This document shows, one piece after another, positions 7,923 through 15,936 of a stretch of DNA of 64,000 nucleotides. The notes below the pieces were generated by a model. It did no database searches, had not been told where the DNA came from, and saw nothing but the letters and a program-made list of their open reading frames with translations. A program made the translations under genes and the position numbers. The number at the start of each line of letters is the position of its first letter. The stretch's first letter is position 1. Source of the DNA: Mangrovicoccus sp. HB161399 (lineage in GTDB: Bacteria > Pseudomonadota > Alphaproteobacteria > Rhodobacterales > Rhodobacteraceae); contig NZ_JAATVU010000013.1 of assembly GCF_013184745.1 (NCBI RefSeq), positions 59,655 to 123,654 on the forward strand. Direction: 5' to 3'.

Positions 7923-8429
7923 ATGGCCGCCAGGAAAACCTCGGCCGCAGTCCTGCTCGCCCTCTGCGGCACCGCCGCCGCCAATGCGGGCCGGCTGTCG
8001 CGATGCCTTGGCCAGCCCCGGGCCAGCACACCACCTGCGGGCCTGCCGCCATCAAGGCCGCCGAGACCAAGGGGGACGCCAGCCAAGCCAACTTCCTGCC
8101 AGCCCATGGCGGCCGCCCTGTGGCCGGGGCCGCGCAGCTGGCAGCCGAACAGGGGCTCGACCCGGCCGGCCACACCGCCATACAGCTCGCCCAGATCGCC
8201 GAGGCGTGCAACACCGGCGGCCGCGGCACCGCCGCCTGGATGATCCACCGCGGCCCCTCGGCCTGCGGCATCAGCAGCAACCGCCAGCCGGCCCTGTCCA
8301 TGGGCCTCCCACACCGGCGCGCAGCCCGTCGCGATCGCGCATGCGCGCGAGACCGGCAAGGCCTTCGCGGCACAGTCCCTCGCGGACGGTGCCGCCGTCC
8401 CGGGCGAGGCGAGCACGATCACGGGATGA
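7923..8429 (+). pseudogene. Decayed tandem copy of the secreted-repeat gene
   Basis: The frame opening at 7923 encodes a plausible signal peptide (MAARKTSAAVLLALCGTAAA) and then loses similarity at about 8014. The next frame carries PGQHTT and KAAETKGDASQANFL, then QLAAEQGLDPAGHTAIQLAQ, which match copies 1 and 2 of the 7176 gene. From about 8311 the first frame resumes (TGAQPVAIAHARETGKAF) and ends at TGA 8427-8429. The two shifts (+2, then +1) cancel, so total length is near that of the intact gene. AAAGG precedes the ATG. A sequencing error could mimic this but would have to occur twice. Confidence 0.7.
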
Positions 8430-8456
8430 CCTGCACCGCTCTCTCCCGCCCGCCGC

Positions 8457-8487
8457 AAGGGCGCTCCGGTCCAGCCGGGGCGCCCTT
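8457..8487. terminator. Terminator shared by the decayed copy and the convergent gene
   Basis: GGGCGCTCCGG and CCGGGGCGCCC form an 11-bp stem with one G-U pair, flanked by AA and TT, so it could act in both directions. It sits between the decayed repeat gene and the stop codon of the minus-strand gene at 8493. Its resemblance to the terminator at 7697 suggests that gene and terminator were duplicated together. Confidence 0.7.
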
Positions 8488-8492
8488 CGCCG

Positions 8493-8951
8493 TCAGGCTG
8501 CCCAGTTCAGGAACAGCCCGACATCCCCGGGCATCCCGTTCGGGAAGTCGATGATATAGGCGCGCAGGTGATAGCCCGCCGGTTTCGCCAGCCGTTCCCA
8601 GGCGCCGTAGAGTTCGTGCGCCTTGAGCGGCAGCGTGTCCGGCCAGTTCGGCAGCGCATTGTTGATCGCCCTGCCCTTGTCGGTGCACAGGCTCGAGGGA
8701 AAGCGCATCACCATCACCTCGAACATGCCGTGGTCCACGGCGTGGCGGATTTTCTTGCGGACCTCGTCAAGCTCCTCGCGGCTCAGATGCCCGCGGGTGA
8801 ATTCCTCGGCGACGTCGCGCATCGACCCTTCGGCCTTGGCGCGCCTGCTTTCCAGCAGCGCCTGCTTCTCCGCCTCCAGTTCCGCCATCTGGGCGCGCAG
8901 CTCGGAGGCGGTGATAACCTTGTTTTTCTGCGGATGTGCTGCAGTCGTCAT
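8493..8951 (-). CDS. Conserved-looking cytosolic protein, function unknown
   Basis: A 152-aa protein I cannot assign. Residues 10-55 are highly charged and likely coiled coil (ASELRAQMAELEAEKQALLE). Residues 60-150 look like a compact alpha/beta domain (GMFEVMVMRFPSSLCTDKG, then GYHLRAYIIDFPNGMPGD). There is no signal peptide or membrane helix. The ATG at 8951 was chosen because GAGGAGGG lies just upstream; the frame is open further upstream, but that part is low-complexity. It is isolated, convergent with the decayed repeat gene and divergent from ffh. Confidence 0.75.
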   Translation of the reverse strand: MTTAAHPQKNKVITASELRAQMAELEAEKQALLESRRAKAEGSMRDVAEEFTRGHLSREELDEVRKKIRHAVDHGMFEVMVMRFPSSLCTDKGRAINNALPNWPDTLPLKAHELYGAWERLAKPAGYHLRAYIIDFPNGMPGDVGLFLNWAA

Positions 8952-9384
8952 TTGACCCTCCTCGGCCATGTCGTCCGGCACTTTCTTTCCGGGGCGGCCC
9001 GTCCGAGTCGTCCCTCCTGCCACGGACTTTTCCACGATAGCCGCCCCCGTGCCTTGCGCCATGTCAGATCCCCCGCGGTTTCGCCCGCTCCCGGCAATAT
9101 GAACGCCGCCCGGGGCTTCCGCCCTGCCCGACTATATAATATGCAGCGCCGCAGCGCCCTTGTGCCGATCAATCTGGTCCGGGCGATTGACTTTTGTCCC
9201 GCGCCCGTCTATGCGCGGGGTCCAATCCCGGAAGCCCCCGAGTCTTCCGGTCCCGGCCGTTCCGGGATCGACACACGCCAGCGCGATGCGCCCGCGGGTG
9301 CCGTTTCCGCTTGATCGGGTTCCAATCGGGATCACCGCCTCCCATCTGGGAAGCATGTCGTCAACGGTCGCAGGAGGACCTTGG
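8952..9384. other. Gap before ffh: no gene seen
   Basis: No coding frame here has credible composition or similarity. It holds a promoter-like pair for ffh (9187-9215) and an AT-rich patch, CTATATAATATG (about 9132-9142), possibly a -10 region for the minus-strand gene. I looked for an SRP RNA gene here because of ffh and found none of its conserved loop sequences. Confidence 0.5.
9187..9215 (+). promoter_or_regulatory. Possible ffh promoter
   Basis: TTGACT is followed after 17 bp by TATGCG. Spacing is ideal and the -35 box is good, but the -10 is only a half match. It would give a leader of roughly 165 nt before the ffh start. Confidence 0.4.
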
Positions 9385-10878
9385 ATGTTCGAAAGTCTGT
9401 CGGAACGCCTTGGCGGGGTCTTCGACCGTCTGACCAAGGCGGGGGCCCTCTCGGAGGAAGACGTCAAGACCGCCATGCGCGAAGTGCGCACCGCGCTGCT
9501 GGAGGCCGATGTCTCGCTGCCGGTGACCCGCGACTTCGTCAAGGCCGTCACCAAGAAGGCCACCGGCGCGAACGTCACCAAGTCCGTGACCCCCGGCCAG
9601 CAGGTCGTGAAGATCGTCCATGACGAGCTGATCGAGATGCTGGCGGGCGACAACCCGAATCCGGGCGAACTCAAGGTCGACAGCCCGCCCGCGCCGATCC
9701 TGATGGTCGGCCTGCAGGGCGGCGGCAAGACCACCACCACCGCCAAGATCGCCAAGCGGCTGAAGGAGCGCAACAACAAGCGCGTCCTGATGGCCTCGCT
9801 CGACACCAACCGTCCGGCCGCAATGGAGCAGCTGGAAATCCTCGGCCGCCAGATCGGCGTCGACACCCTGCCGATCATCCCCGGCCAGGACGCGGTCGCC
9901 ATCGCCAAGCGCGCCAAGCAGCAGGCGGAACTGGGCGGCTACGACGTGTTCCTGCTCGACACCGCCGGCCGGCTGTCGATCGACGAGGAGCTGATGACCC
10001 AGGTCGAGCGGGTCCGCGATGTCGCGAGCCCGCGCGAGACCCTGCTGGTCGTCGACGGCCTGACCGGCCAGGACGCCGTGACCACGGCGGAGAATTTCGA
10101 CAGCCGCATTGGCATCTCCGGCGTCGTGCTGACCCGGATGGACGGCGACGGCCGCGGCGGCGCCGCGCTGTCGATGCGCGCCGTCACCGGCAAGCCGATC
10201 AAGTTCGTCGGCCTCGGCGAGAAGATGGAAGCGCTGGAGGAATTCCACCCGCACCGGATCGCGGGCCGCATCCTGGGCATGGGCGACATCGTCAGCCTGG
10301 TCGAGAAGGCGCAGGAAACGCTGGAGATCGAACAGGCCGAGCGCATGATGAAGCGCTTCCAGAAGGGCCAGTTCAACATGAACGACCTGCGCTCCCAGCT
10401 TGAGCAGATGATCAAGATGGGCGGCATGCAGGGCGTCATGGGCATGATGCCGGGCATGGGCAAGCTGGCCAAGCAGGCCGAGGCAGCCGGCATGGACGAC
10501 AAGGTCCTGCGCCGCCAGATCGCGCTGATCAACTCGATGACCAAGAAGGAGCGCGCCAACCCCGCGCTGCTGCAGGCCAGCCGCAAGAAGCGGATCGCCC
10601 AGGGCGCCGGTCTCGACGTGCAGGAGCTGAACCGGCTTCTCAAGATGCACCGCCAGATGGCCGATGCGATGAAGAAGCTCGGCAAGATGAACAAGAAGGG
10701 CCTGATGCGCCAGATGAAGGGCCTGATGGGCGGCAAGATGCCGTCGGAGGCCGAAATGGCGGAGGCGCAGTCCCAGATGGGCAAGATGGGCGGCATGCCC
10801 GGGCTGGGCGGCGGAATGCCCGGCCTCGGCGGCGCGCCCCTGCCTCCGGGCCTGTCCGGCTTCGGGAAGAAGAAGTGA
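9385..10878 (+). CDS. ffh: Signal recognition particle GTPase Ffh (SRP54)
   Basis: A 497-aa protein that binds 4.5S RNA and signal sequences and delivers translating ribosomes to FtsY. The N-terminal helical domain is followed by the G domain: GLQGGGKTTTTAKIA (P loop), DTNRPAA, LLDTAGRL and the TRMDGDGRGGAAL box. The C-terminal M domain is methionine-rich and contains the RNA-binding stretch TKKERANPALLQASRKKRIA. The tail is a Met/Gly-rich extension (MGGMPGLGGGMPGLGG). The ATG at 9385 starts the canonical MFESLSERLGGVF and is preceded by AGGAGG. The acetyltransferase gene follows within a few bases. Confidence 0.97.
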   Translation: MFESLSERLGGVFDRLTKAGALSEEDVKTAMREVRTALLEADVSLPVTRDFVKAVTKKATGANVTKSVTPGQQVVKIVHDELIEMLAGDNPNPGELKVDSPPAPILMVGLQGGGKTTTTAKIAKRLKERNNKRVLMASLDTNRPAAMEQLEILGRQIGVDTLPIIPGQDAVAIAKRAKQQAELGGYDVFLLDTAGRLSIDEELMTQVERVRDVASPRETLLVVDGLTGQDAVTTAENFDSRIGISGVVLTRMDGDGRGGAALSMRAVTGKPIKFVGLGEKMEALEEFHPHRIAGRILGMGDIVSLVEKAQETLEIEQAERMMKRFQKGQFNMNDLRSQLEQMIKMGGMQGVMGMMPGMGKLAKQAEAAGMDDKVLRRQIALINSMTKKERANPALLQASRKKRIAQGAGLDVQELNRLLKMHRQMADAMKKLGKMNKKGLMRQMKGLMGGKMPSEAEMAEAQSQMGKMGGMPGLGGGMPGLGGAPLPPGLSGFGKKK

Positions 10879-10880
10879 CG

Positions 10881-11408
10881 ATGCAGGTCCCCGTTCTCAA
10901 TACCGGCCGGCTGGTCCTCGGACCGCTCGGCGAGGCGCATTTCGACGCGATCGCGGCGTTCTACGCCTCCGACCGCTCGCGCCATGTCGGCGGGCCGAAG
11001 ACGCGCGACCAGGCCTGGCGCCAGCTGGCCTGCGAAATCGGCCATTGGACCTTGAAGGGCTATGGCCGCTTCGCCGTGACCGAGGCCGCGACCGGCGCCT
11101 TCGTCGGCAATGTCGGCGCCTGGTGCCCCGAAGGCTGGCCCGAGCCGGAAATCGGCTGGGACCTGATGGACGGCTCCGAGGGCAAGGGCTACGCCACCGA
11201 GGCGGCCCGCGCGGTCCGGGACTGGTGCTACGGCACGCTCGGCTGGACCACCGCGATCAGCTTCGTCGACCCGCAGAACCCGGCCTCGGCCGCGGTGGCG
11301 CGGCGGCTGGGCTGCATCCTAGACGGCATGCATGACCTGGTCGGCCACGGCCCGGTCCAGGTCTGGCGCCATCCGGCGCCCGGACGAGTATCGGAGGCTG
11401 CGGAATGA
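10881..11408 (+). CDS. GNAT-family N-acetyltransferase (RimJ/RimL-like)
   Basis: A 175-aa acetyltransferase of the Acetyltransf_3 type, which transfers acetyl from acetyl-CoA to an amino group of a small molecule or protein N terminus. It starts with the usual TGRLVLGPLGEAHFDAI. The acetyl-CoA loop region reads EGKGYATEAARAVRDW, and NPASAAVARRLGC is the family's C-terminal signature. The ATG at 10881 lies just after the ffh stop; a GTG at 10875 would overlap that stop. Its own stop overlaps the next start (ATGA), so it is translated as part of a chain with the 74-aa protein and chorismate mutase. The substrate is unknown. Confidence 0.87.
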   Translation: MQVPVLNTGRLVLGPLGEAHFDAIAAFYASDRSRHVGGPKTRDQAWRQLACEIGHWTLKGYGRFAVTEAATGAFVGNVGAWCPEGWPEPEIGWDLMDGSEGKGYATEAARAVRDWCYGTLGWTTAISFVDPQNPASAAVARRLGCILDGMHDLVGHGPVQVWRHPAPGRVSEAAE

Positions 11409-11629
11409 TTCCCTACGGCACGATGCACCATGTCTACATCCACGCCCGCTGGACCTGGCCGACCTTCACCCGCGCCAAGGCGCCGGTGGTGTGGCGGAAC
11501 ATGTTCCGGCTGGGCCGCGCGGCAAGGACCTCGCTGCGCCGCCGCGACGTGCCGCCGCCGCTGGGCCATGCCTTTGCGCTGCGCCTGCCCCATGCCGTGC
11601 CCGTGGCCGCCCATGGGAGGGCCCGATGA
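11405..11629 (+). CDS. Small basic protein, function unknown
   Basis: A 74-aa Arg/His-rich protein (HHVYIHARWTWPTF, then MFRLGRAARTSLRRRDVP), unrecognised. Its start overlaps the acetyltransferase stop (ATGA) and its stop overlaps the chorismate mutase start in the same way. This perfect coupling on both sides is the main evidence that it is translated. No membrane segment, Cys pair or signal peptide is seen. Confidence 0.6.
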   Translation: MIPYGTMHHVYIHARWTWPTFTRAKAPVVWRNMFRLGRAARTSLRRRDVPPPLGHAFALRLPHAVPVAAHGRAR

Positions 11630-11928
11630 GCGACGCGAAGACCGCCGAACGCGCCGCGGAGCTCCTCAAGGGCCACCGCGAAAGCATCGACCGGCTCGAT
11701 GCCATCCTCGTCTACACGCTGGGGGAGCGCTTCAAGCACACCCAGGCGGTGGGCAAGCTGAAGGCCGAGCACGACCTGCCGCCGTCCGATCCGGCGCGGG
11801 AAGCCATCCAGATCGCCAGGCTCGAACGCCTGGCGGTCGAAGCAGATCTGGATCCGGAATTCGCCAAGAATTTCCTGAACTTCATCATCGCCGAAGTGAT
11901 CCAGCACCACAAGAAGCACCAGTCGTAA
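11626..11928 (+). CDS. Chorismate mutase (AroQ type)
   Basis: A 100-aa all-helical single-domain chorismate mutase, converting chorismate to prephenate for phenylalanine and tyrosine synthesis. The family's three-helix pattern is visible: a first helix with RESIDRLDAILVYTLGERF, the middle LKAEHDLPPSDPAREAIQIARLE, and a final helix with FLNFIIAEVIQHH. The first-helix Arg and the active-site Lys in VGKLKAEH are present. The ATG overlaps the stop of the 74-aa gene and has GGGAGGG upstream. No fusion to prephenate dehydratase or dehydrogenase is present, as is normal for alphaproteobacterial stand-alone enzymes. Confidence 0.92.
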   Translation: MSDAKTAERAAELLKGHRESIDRLDAILVYTLGERFKHTQAVGKLKAEHDLPPSDPAREAIQIARLERLAVEADLDPEFAKNFLNFIIAEVIQHHKKHQS

Positions 11929-11943
11929 GGCGGCAAAGCCGCC
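11929..11943 (+). other. Short hairpin between chorismate mutase and rpsP
   Basis: GGCGGC, AAA loop, GCCGCC directly after the chorismate mutase stop and 33 bp before rpsP. With no U run it could be a weak attenuator or an RNA-processing point between the two parts of the cluster. Confidence 0.35.
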
Positions 11944-11976
11944 AAGCAACGCCATGAATATGAAAGGACTCAACCC

Positions 11977-12363
11977 ATGGCCATGAAACTTCGTCTCGCC
12001 CGCGGCGGTTCCAAGAAGCGCCCCCACTACGCCATCGTCGCGTCCGACTCGCGCATGCCGCGCGACGGCCGCTTCCTGGAGAAGCTGGGCACCTACAACC
12101 CGCTGCTCGCCAAGGATGACGAGCGCCGCGTGGTGATGAACCTGGAGCGCGTCCAGTACTGGCTCGGCGAAGGCGCCCAGCCGACCGACCGCGTCTCCCG
12201 CATGCTGGAAGCCGCCGGCGTCGTCGCCAAGAAAGAGCGCGCCAACCTGAAGAAGGGCGAGCCGGGCAAGAAAGCCAAGGAGCGCGCCGAAGAGAAGGCC
12301 GCCAAGGCTGCGGAAGCTGCAGAAGCTGCTGCCGCTCCGGCCGAGGAAGCTGCTGCCGAGTGA
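11977..12363 (+). CDS. rpsP: 30S ribosomal protein S16
   Basis: A 128-aa S16. The conserved core is residues 1-80 ([19 protein letters not shown], then LGTYNPL and [18 protein letters not shown]). Residues 85-128 are a Lys/Ala/Glu-rich tail longer than in E. coli, typical of alphaproteobacteria. S16 binds 16S rRNA and aids 30S assembly. AAAGGA precedes the ATG. It starts the rpsP-rimM-trmD-rplS cluster, but here bluB and a small membrane-protein gene separate it from rimM. Confidence 0.97.
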   Translation: MAMKLRLARGGSKKRPHYAIVASDSRMPRDGRFLEKLGTYNPLLAKDDERRVVMNLERVQYWLGEGAQPTDRVSRMLEAAGVVAKKERANLKKGEPGKKAKERAEEKAAKAAEAAEAAAAPAEEAAAE

Positions 12364-12368
12364 GGCAG

Positions 12369-12995
12369 ATGCGCTTTCCGGACAGCTTCCCCGACGAGCT
12401 GGCCCGGCTGATGCGGCTCCGGCGCGACGTGCGCCGGTTCCGCACGGACCCGGTGCCGGAACCCGTTCTGGAGCGCTGCCTGGACAGCCTCGCCTCCGCC
12501 CCCTCCGTGGGGCTGTCGCAGCCCTGGCGGCTGGTCGATGTGGCCAGCCCCGCGGCGCGGCAGGCAATGCGCGCCATATTCAGCGAGGCCAATGCGGCCG
12601 CGCTGGCCGGATATGACGGCGACCAGGCCCGGCTCTATGCCGGGCTGAAGCTTTCCGGGATGGATCGCGCGCCGGTGCAATGGGCGGTGTTCTGCGACGA
12701 GGAAACGGAGCAGGGCTCGGGTCTCGGCGCCGGAACGATGCCCGAAATGCGCCGCTATTCCGTCGTCTGCGCGGTGATGCAGATGTGGCTGGCCGCCCGC
12801 GCCGAGGGGCTGGGGATGGGCTGGGTCTCGATCCTCGACCCAGGGAAGGTCCGCGACGGCCTGGCCGTTCCCGCCAGCTGGCGCCTGGTCGCCTATCTCT
12901 GCATCGGCTGGCCGGAAACCGAAGACGATTGCCCCGAACTCGAGCGCCTCGGCTGGGAGCATCGCCATCCCCGCCCCGCGCTCGTTCCAAGATGA
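12369..12995 (+). CDS. bluB: 5,6-dimethylbenzimidazole synthase BluB
   Basis: A 208-aa flavin enzyme of the nitroreductase fold that uses O2 to break down FMNH2 into 5,6-dimethylbenzimidazole, the lower ligand of cobalamin. BluB features are visible: RRDVRRFRTDPVPEPVLERCL at the N terminus, SAPSVGLSQPWR for flavin binding, RAPVQWAVFCDEE in the middle and EGLGMGWVSILDPGKV near the C terminus. The ATG at 12369 is used; a GTG at 12360 would overlap the rpsP stop. Other cobalamin genes are not in this window, so it is isolated inside a ribosomal cluster. Confidence 0.92.
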   Translation: MRFPDSFPDELARLMRLRRDVRRFRTDPVPEPVLERCLDSLASAPSVGLSQPWRLVDVASPAARQAMRAIFSEANAAALAGYDGDQARLYAGLKLSGMDRAPVQWAVFCDEETEQGSGLGAGTMPEMRRYSVVCAVMQMWLAARAEGLGMGWVSILDPGKVRDGLAVPASWRLVAYLCIGWPETEDDCPELERLGWEHRHPRPALVPR

Positions 12996-13017
12996 TCCTG
13001 CCGAGGGAGCCCGCCCG

Positions 13018-13161
13018 GTGATCCGACTGATAATCTATGCGGCCCTGCTGGCCGCCGGCGGCTATGCCGGAGCCGAATATGCCCGCTACGAAATCCTGCA
13101 GGCCTGCCTCGACGCGGGCGGCTCGGTCGATGCGCGCGGCTTCTGCAAGGGAGTGAACTGA
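13018..13161 (+). CDS. 47-aa membrane peptide, function unknown
   Basis: A small gene with a GTG start (GAGGGAG upstream) whose TGA overlaps the rimM ATG (TGATG). The product has one hydrophobic segment at residues 3-20 ([19 protein letters not shown]) followed by a short tail with two cysteines ([18 protein letters not shown]). The tail resembles that of small exported or membrane proteins with a possible disulfide outside the cytoplasm. Coupling to rimM is the main support; no family is recognised. Confidence 0.6.
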   Translation: MIRLIIYAALLAAGGYAGAEYARYEILQACLDAGGSVDARGFCKGVN

Positions 13162-13706
13162 TGGCCGAGCTGACCTGCGTCGGCGCGATCGCCGGCTCCT
13201 TCGGGGTGCGCGGCGAGGTGCGGCTGAAGAGCTTCTGCGCCGATCCCGAGGCGATTGCCGACTACGCGCCGCTGACCACCGAGGACGGCAGCCGCAGCTT
13301 CACCGTGAAGATCACCCGGCCGATCAAGAACGGCCTGGCGGCGCGGCTGGGCGGTATCTCCACCAAGGAGGCCGCCGATGCGCTGAAGGGCGTGCGGCTC
13401 TACGCGCCGCGCGACCGCCTGCCCTCGCTGCCGGATGACGAATTCTACCATGCCGACCTGATCGGGCTGGAGGTCGTCGATACCGGCGGCACGCGCCTGG
13501 GCCGGGTGCGCGCGGTCTATGACCACGGCGCGGGAGACCTGCTGGAAATCCATGGCCCCGGCCTCAAGGGCGGCGTGCTGCTGCCCTTCACCCGAGAGGC
13601 GGTGCCGACGGTCGACCTGGCCGCTGGCCGGATCATCGCCGATCCGCCGGCCGGGCTGTTCGGCGGGGACGAGGACGAAGACGAAGACGGGAACCCGCAG
13701 GAATGA
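13161..13706 (+). CDS. rimM: Ribosome maturation factor RimM
   Basis: A 181-aa protein that helps mature the 30S head and binds S19. The N-terminal RimM barrel carries the signature [19 protein letters not shown], and the PRC-barrel domain follows from about residue 95 ([11 protein letters not shown], then [14 protein letters not shown]). An acidic DED-rich stretch near the C terminus ([11 protein letters not shown]) is an extension. The start overlaps the preceding 47-aa gene and the stop overlaps trmD (ATGA), so rimM and trmD are translationally coupled. Confidence 0.95.
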   Translation: MAELTCVGAIAGSFGVRGEVRLKSFCADPEAIADYAPLTTEDGSRSFTVKITRPIKNGLAARLGGISTKEAADALKGVRLYAPRDRLPSLPDDEFYHADLIGLEVVDTGGTRLGRVRAVYDHGAGDLLEIHGPGLKGGVLLPFTREAVPTVDLAAGRIIADPPAGLFGGDEDEDEDGNPQE

Positions 13707-14518
13707 GCGACGCGCCCACCCGCAGCCACGGCCGCAAGTCGATCCGCGCGACCATGCACCCGCGCGACCTGCTGTCCGAGACGCCCGAGCTGGCCAATGC
13801 CTGGCAGGCCCGGATCGTGACGCTGTTCCCCGGCGCCTTCCCAGGCGTCCTGGGCGAAAGCCTGACCGGCAAGGCCCTGCAGGACGGGCTGTGGCAGCTC
13901 CATCCGGTCGACCTGCGTCCCTTCGGCGAGGGCCGCCACCGCAATGTCGACGACACGCCCGCGGGCGGCGGCGCCGGCATGGTGCTGCGCGCCGACGTGG
14001 TGTCCCGCGCGCTCGACATGGCGATGGCCGGAACGCCCGACGACCGCATGGACTGGCCGCTGGTCTATCTCTCCCCGCGCGGACGGCGCTTCAACCAGGC
14101 GATGGCGCGGCGCTGGTCGCAGGCGCGGGGCATCACGATGCTCTGCGGCCGCTTCGAGGGCGTCGACCAGCGGGTGCTGGATGCCTACCAGGTCGAAGAG
14201 GTCAGCCTGGGCGATTTCGTCCTCACCGGCGGCGAGATCGCGGCGCAGGCGATGCTGGACGCGACCGTGCGGCTCCTGCCGGGCGTGCTCGGAAATGCCG
14301 CCTCCACCGAGGAGGAGAGCCATTCCAACGGGCTGCTGGAACATCCGCAATACACCCGCCCCGCGGACTGGGCGGGCCGGGAGATCCCCGAGGTCCTGCT
14401 GTCGGGCAACCATGCCAAGATCGCCGAGTGGCGGCGGCAGCAATCCGAGGCCCTGACCCGGCAGCGCCGCCCCGACCTGTGGCAGCTTCATTCCGGCAGC
14501 GCCCCCGACAAGACCTGA
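13703..14518 (+). CDS. trmD: tRNA (guanine-37-N1)-methyltransferase
   Basis: A 271-aa SPOUT methyltransferase that makes m1G37 in tRNAs to prevent +1 frameshifting. The trefoil-knot AdoMet site is visible ([17 protein letters not shown], then [12 protein letters not shown] and [16 protein letters not shown]). The tRNA-binding C-terminal domain carries the ALSSMD-to-HPQYTRP segment (here [14 protein letters not shown]). The N terminus has an extra 30-35 residues (ending [14 protein letters not shown]) before the usual [13 protein letters not shown] start. The ATG is used because it overlaps the rimM stop. Confidence 0.96.
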   Translation: MSDAPTRSHGRKSIRATMHPRDLLSETPELANAWQARIVTLFPGAFPGVLGESLTGKALQDGLWQLHPVDLRPFGEGRHRNVDDTPAGGGAGMVLRADVVSRALDMAMAGTPDDRMDWPLVYLSPRGRRFNQAMARRWSQARGITMLCGRFEGVDQRVLDAYQVEEVSLGDFVLTGGEIAAQAMLDATVRLLPGVLGNAASTEEESHSNGLLEHPQYTRPADWAGREIPEVLLSGNHAKIAEWRRQQSEALTRQRRPDLWQLHSGSAPDKT

Positions 14519-14606
14519 CCGCCGCGCCCTGCCCTGCCGCCGCATTCCCCGGCCGGCGGAAATCGGCTAGGATCCCGCTGGCGCCGCAACACGGGAGGCA
14601 GACGAG

Positions 14607-14921
14607 ATGGCGGGACGTTCCGGACGGCATGCAGGGCTTGCCGCGCTGCTGCTGCTCAGTGCCTGCCACGGCATGGGCGGCCCCGGCTACCGCCACATGG
14701 CGGGCAGTCCCGCCCGCATGGGCGCGGTGATGCCGGGCATGACGCGCGACGAGGTGGCCGGCATGCTCGGACCCGGCCATGACGCAGGTCCCGGCGCGGC
14801 GGACTGCGATGCCTACATGGTCCGGACCGACGGTCCCTACCGCTACATGCATGTCTGGTACCGCGGCGACGTGGTCGACCGGCTCACCCGGGGCACCGGA
14901 CCGGCCTGCCCGGCCATCTAG
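14607..14921 (+). CDS. Small lipoprotein, SmpA/OmlA-like fold possible
   Basis: A 104-aa lipoprotein: a signal peptide ending in the lipobox LLSAC (Cys20), then a short His/Gly/Met-rich linker and a domain with [18 protein letters not shown] and [14 protein letters not shown]. The motif G-M-T-R-D-E-V and the ordering of a helix then strands recall the SmpA/OmlA (BamE) fold. Similarity is too weak for a BamE call. It sits between trmD and rplS with its own spacing, a lineage-specific insertion in the ribosomal cluster. Confidence 0.75.
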   Translation: MAGRSGRHAGLAALLLLSACHGMGGPGYRHMAGSPARMGAVMPGMTRDEVAGMLGPGHDAGPGAADCDAYMVRTDGPYRYMHVWYRGDVVDRLTRGTGPACPAI

Positions 14922-15147
14922 CCGCCCGGATGCGGCGGAAAGGGCCATTCCGCGCTTGAAAAGCGGGACACTTCCTGTCATAGCACCGCAACTCCGACTC
15001 GTGCCGTTTTCCGATGCGCGCCCTCTTCTTCTGACGGCGCCGGGACGGCAGTTCCGGGACGGACCCGAAGCAAGCAAGACGACCCATCTCCCGCGGGCGC
15101 CGAGGCGGACCCGACAGAAGGCGCGGAGCTCTGGGACGGCACCACCT

Positions 15148-15164
15148 TCACGGAATAACCGTGA
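15148..15164 (+). other. Hairpin in the rplS leader
   Basis: TCACGG, AATAA loop, CCGTGA lies 19 bp before the rplS start in a 262-bp leader. Ribosomal-protein leaders often contain autoregulatory structures; that this is one is a guess. Confidence 0.35.
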
Positions 15165-15183
15165 GCCAGACAGGAGAGATCAG

Positions 15184-15576
15184 ATGGATCTGATCGCACA
15201 GCTGGAGGCCGAACAGATCGCCTCCCTCGGGAAGACCATTCCCGACTTCAAGGCGGGCGACACCATTCGCGTCGGCTTCAAAGTGACCGAAGGCACCCGG
15301 ACCCGCGTCCAGAACTACGAAGGCGTCTGCATTTCCCGCAAGAACGGCGCAGGCATTGCCGGTTCGTTCACGGTCCGCAAGATCAGCTTCGGCGAAGGCG
15401 TCGAGCGTATCTTCCCGCTCTACTCGACCAACATCGAGAGCATCGAAGTCGTGCGCCGCGGCCGCGTGCGCCGCGCCAAGCTCTACTACCTGCGTTCGCG
15501 CCGCGGCAAGTCCGCCCGTATCGCAGAGGTCACCAACTACAAGCCGAAGGCCGACAAGGCCGGCGCCGAGGCGTAA
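15184..15576 (+). CDS. rplS: 50S ribosomal protein L19
   Basis: A 130-aa L19, which sits at the interface of the 30S and 50S subunits. The family pattern is complete: [30 protein letters not shown], then [21 protein letters not shown] and [16 protein letters not shown]. The tail is short and Lys/Ala-rich. The ATG is preceded by GGAGAG. It is the last gene of the classic cluster and is followed after 11 bp by rpmE. Confidence 0.97.
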   Translation: MDLIAQLEAEQIASLGKTIPDFKAGDTIRVGFKVTEGTRTRVQNYEGVCISRKNGAGIAGSFTVRKISFGEGVERIFPLYSTNIESIEVVRRGRVRRAKLYYLRSRRGKSARIAEVTNYKPKADKAGAEA

Positions 15577-15587
15577 GGACCGGACCG

Positions 15588-15809
15588 ATGAAAGCAGACA
15601 TCCATCCCGAATACCATCTCATCAACGTCAAGATGACCGATGGCACCATCATCCAGATGAAATCCGTCTGGGGCAAGGAAGGCGACACGCTGGCGCTGGA
15701 CATCGATCCGCTGGCGCACCCGGCATGGACTGGCGGCAACACCCGCCTGATGGACCAGGGCGGCCGCGTTTCCAAGTTCAAGAAGAAATACGAAGGCCTC
15801 GGCTTCTGA
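15588..15809 (+). CDS. rpmE: 50S ribosomal protein L31 (zinc-free form)
   Basis: A 73-aa L31. The N terminus ([20 protein letters not shown]) has no CxxC pair and no cysteines occur elsewhere, so this is the cysteine-less, zinc-independent form. The C terminus ends in the expected [12 protein letters not shown]. It follows rplS by 11 bp and ends in a strong terminator. Confidence 0.96.
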   Translation: MKADIHPEYHLINVKMTDGTIIQMKSVWGKEGDTLALDIDPLAHPAWTGGNTRLMDQGGRVSKFKKKYEGLGF

Positions 15810-15831
15810 GCCCAGCCCTCCGGGTTTTTCG

Positions 15832-15860
15832 AGGCCGCCCCCCGGGGCGGCCTTTTTCTT
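15832..15860 (+). terminator. Intrinsic terminator after rpmE
   Basis: A perfect 9-bp stem (GGCCGCCCC with GGGGCGGCC) followed by TTTTTCTTTT, 23 bp past the rpmE stop. It ends the ribosomal cluster. Confidence 0.92.
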
Positions 15861-15936
15861 TTCCGGCGACAAGGATTGCAACCTCTGCCAGCCTCGCACG
15901 TAGACATGGCACAGGAAGCGCAAACGGAGGGCAGGC

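Noticed and set aside
9063..9384. An SRP RNA gene beside ffh
   Set aside because: None of the conserved tetraloop and asymmetric-loop sequences of the 4.5S RNA is visible.
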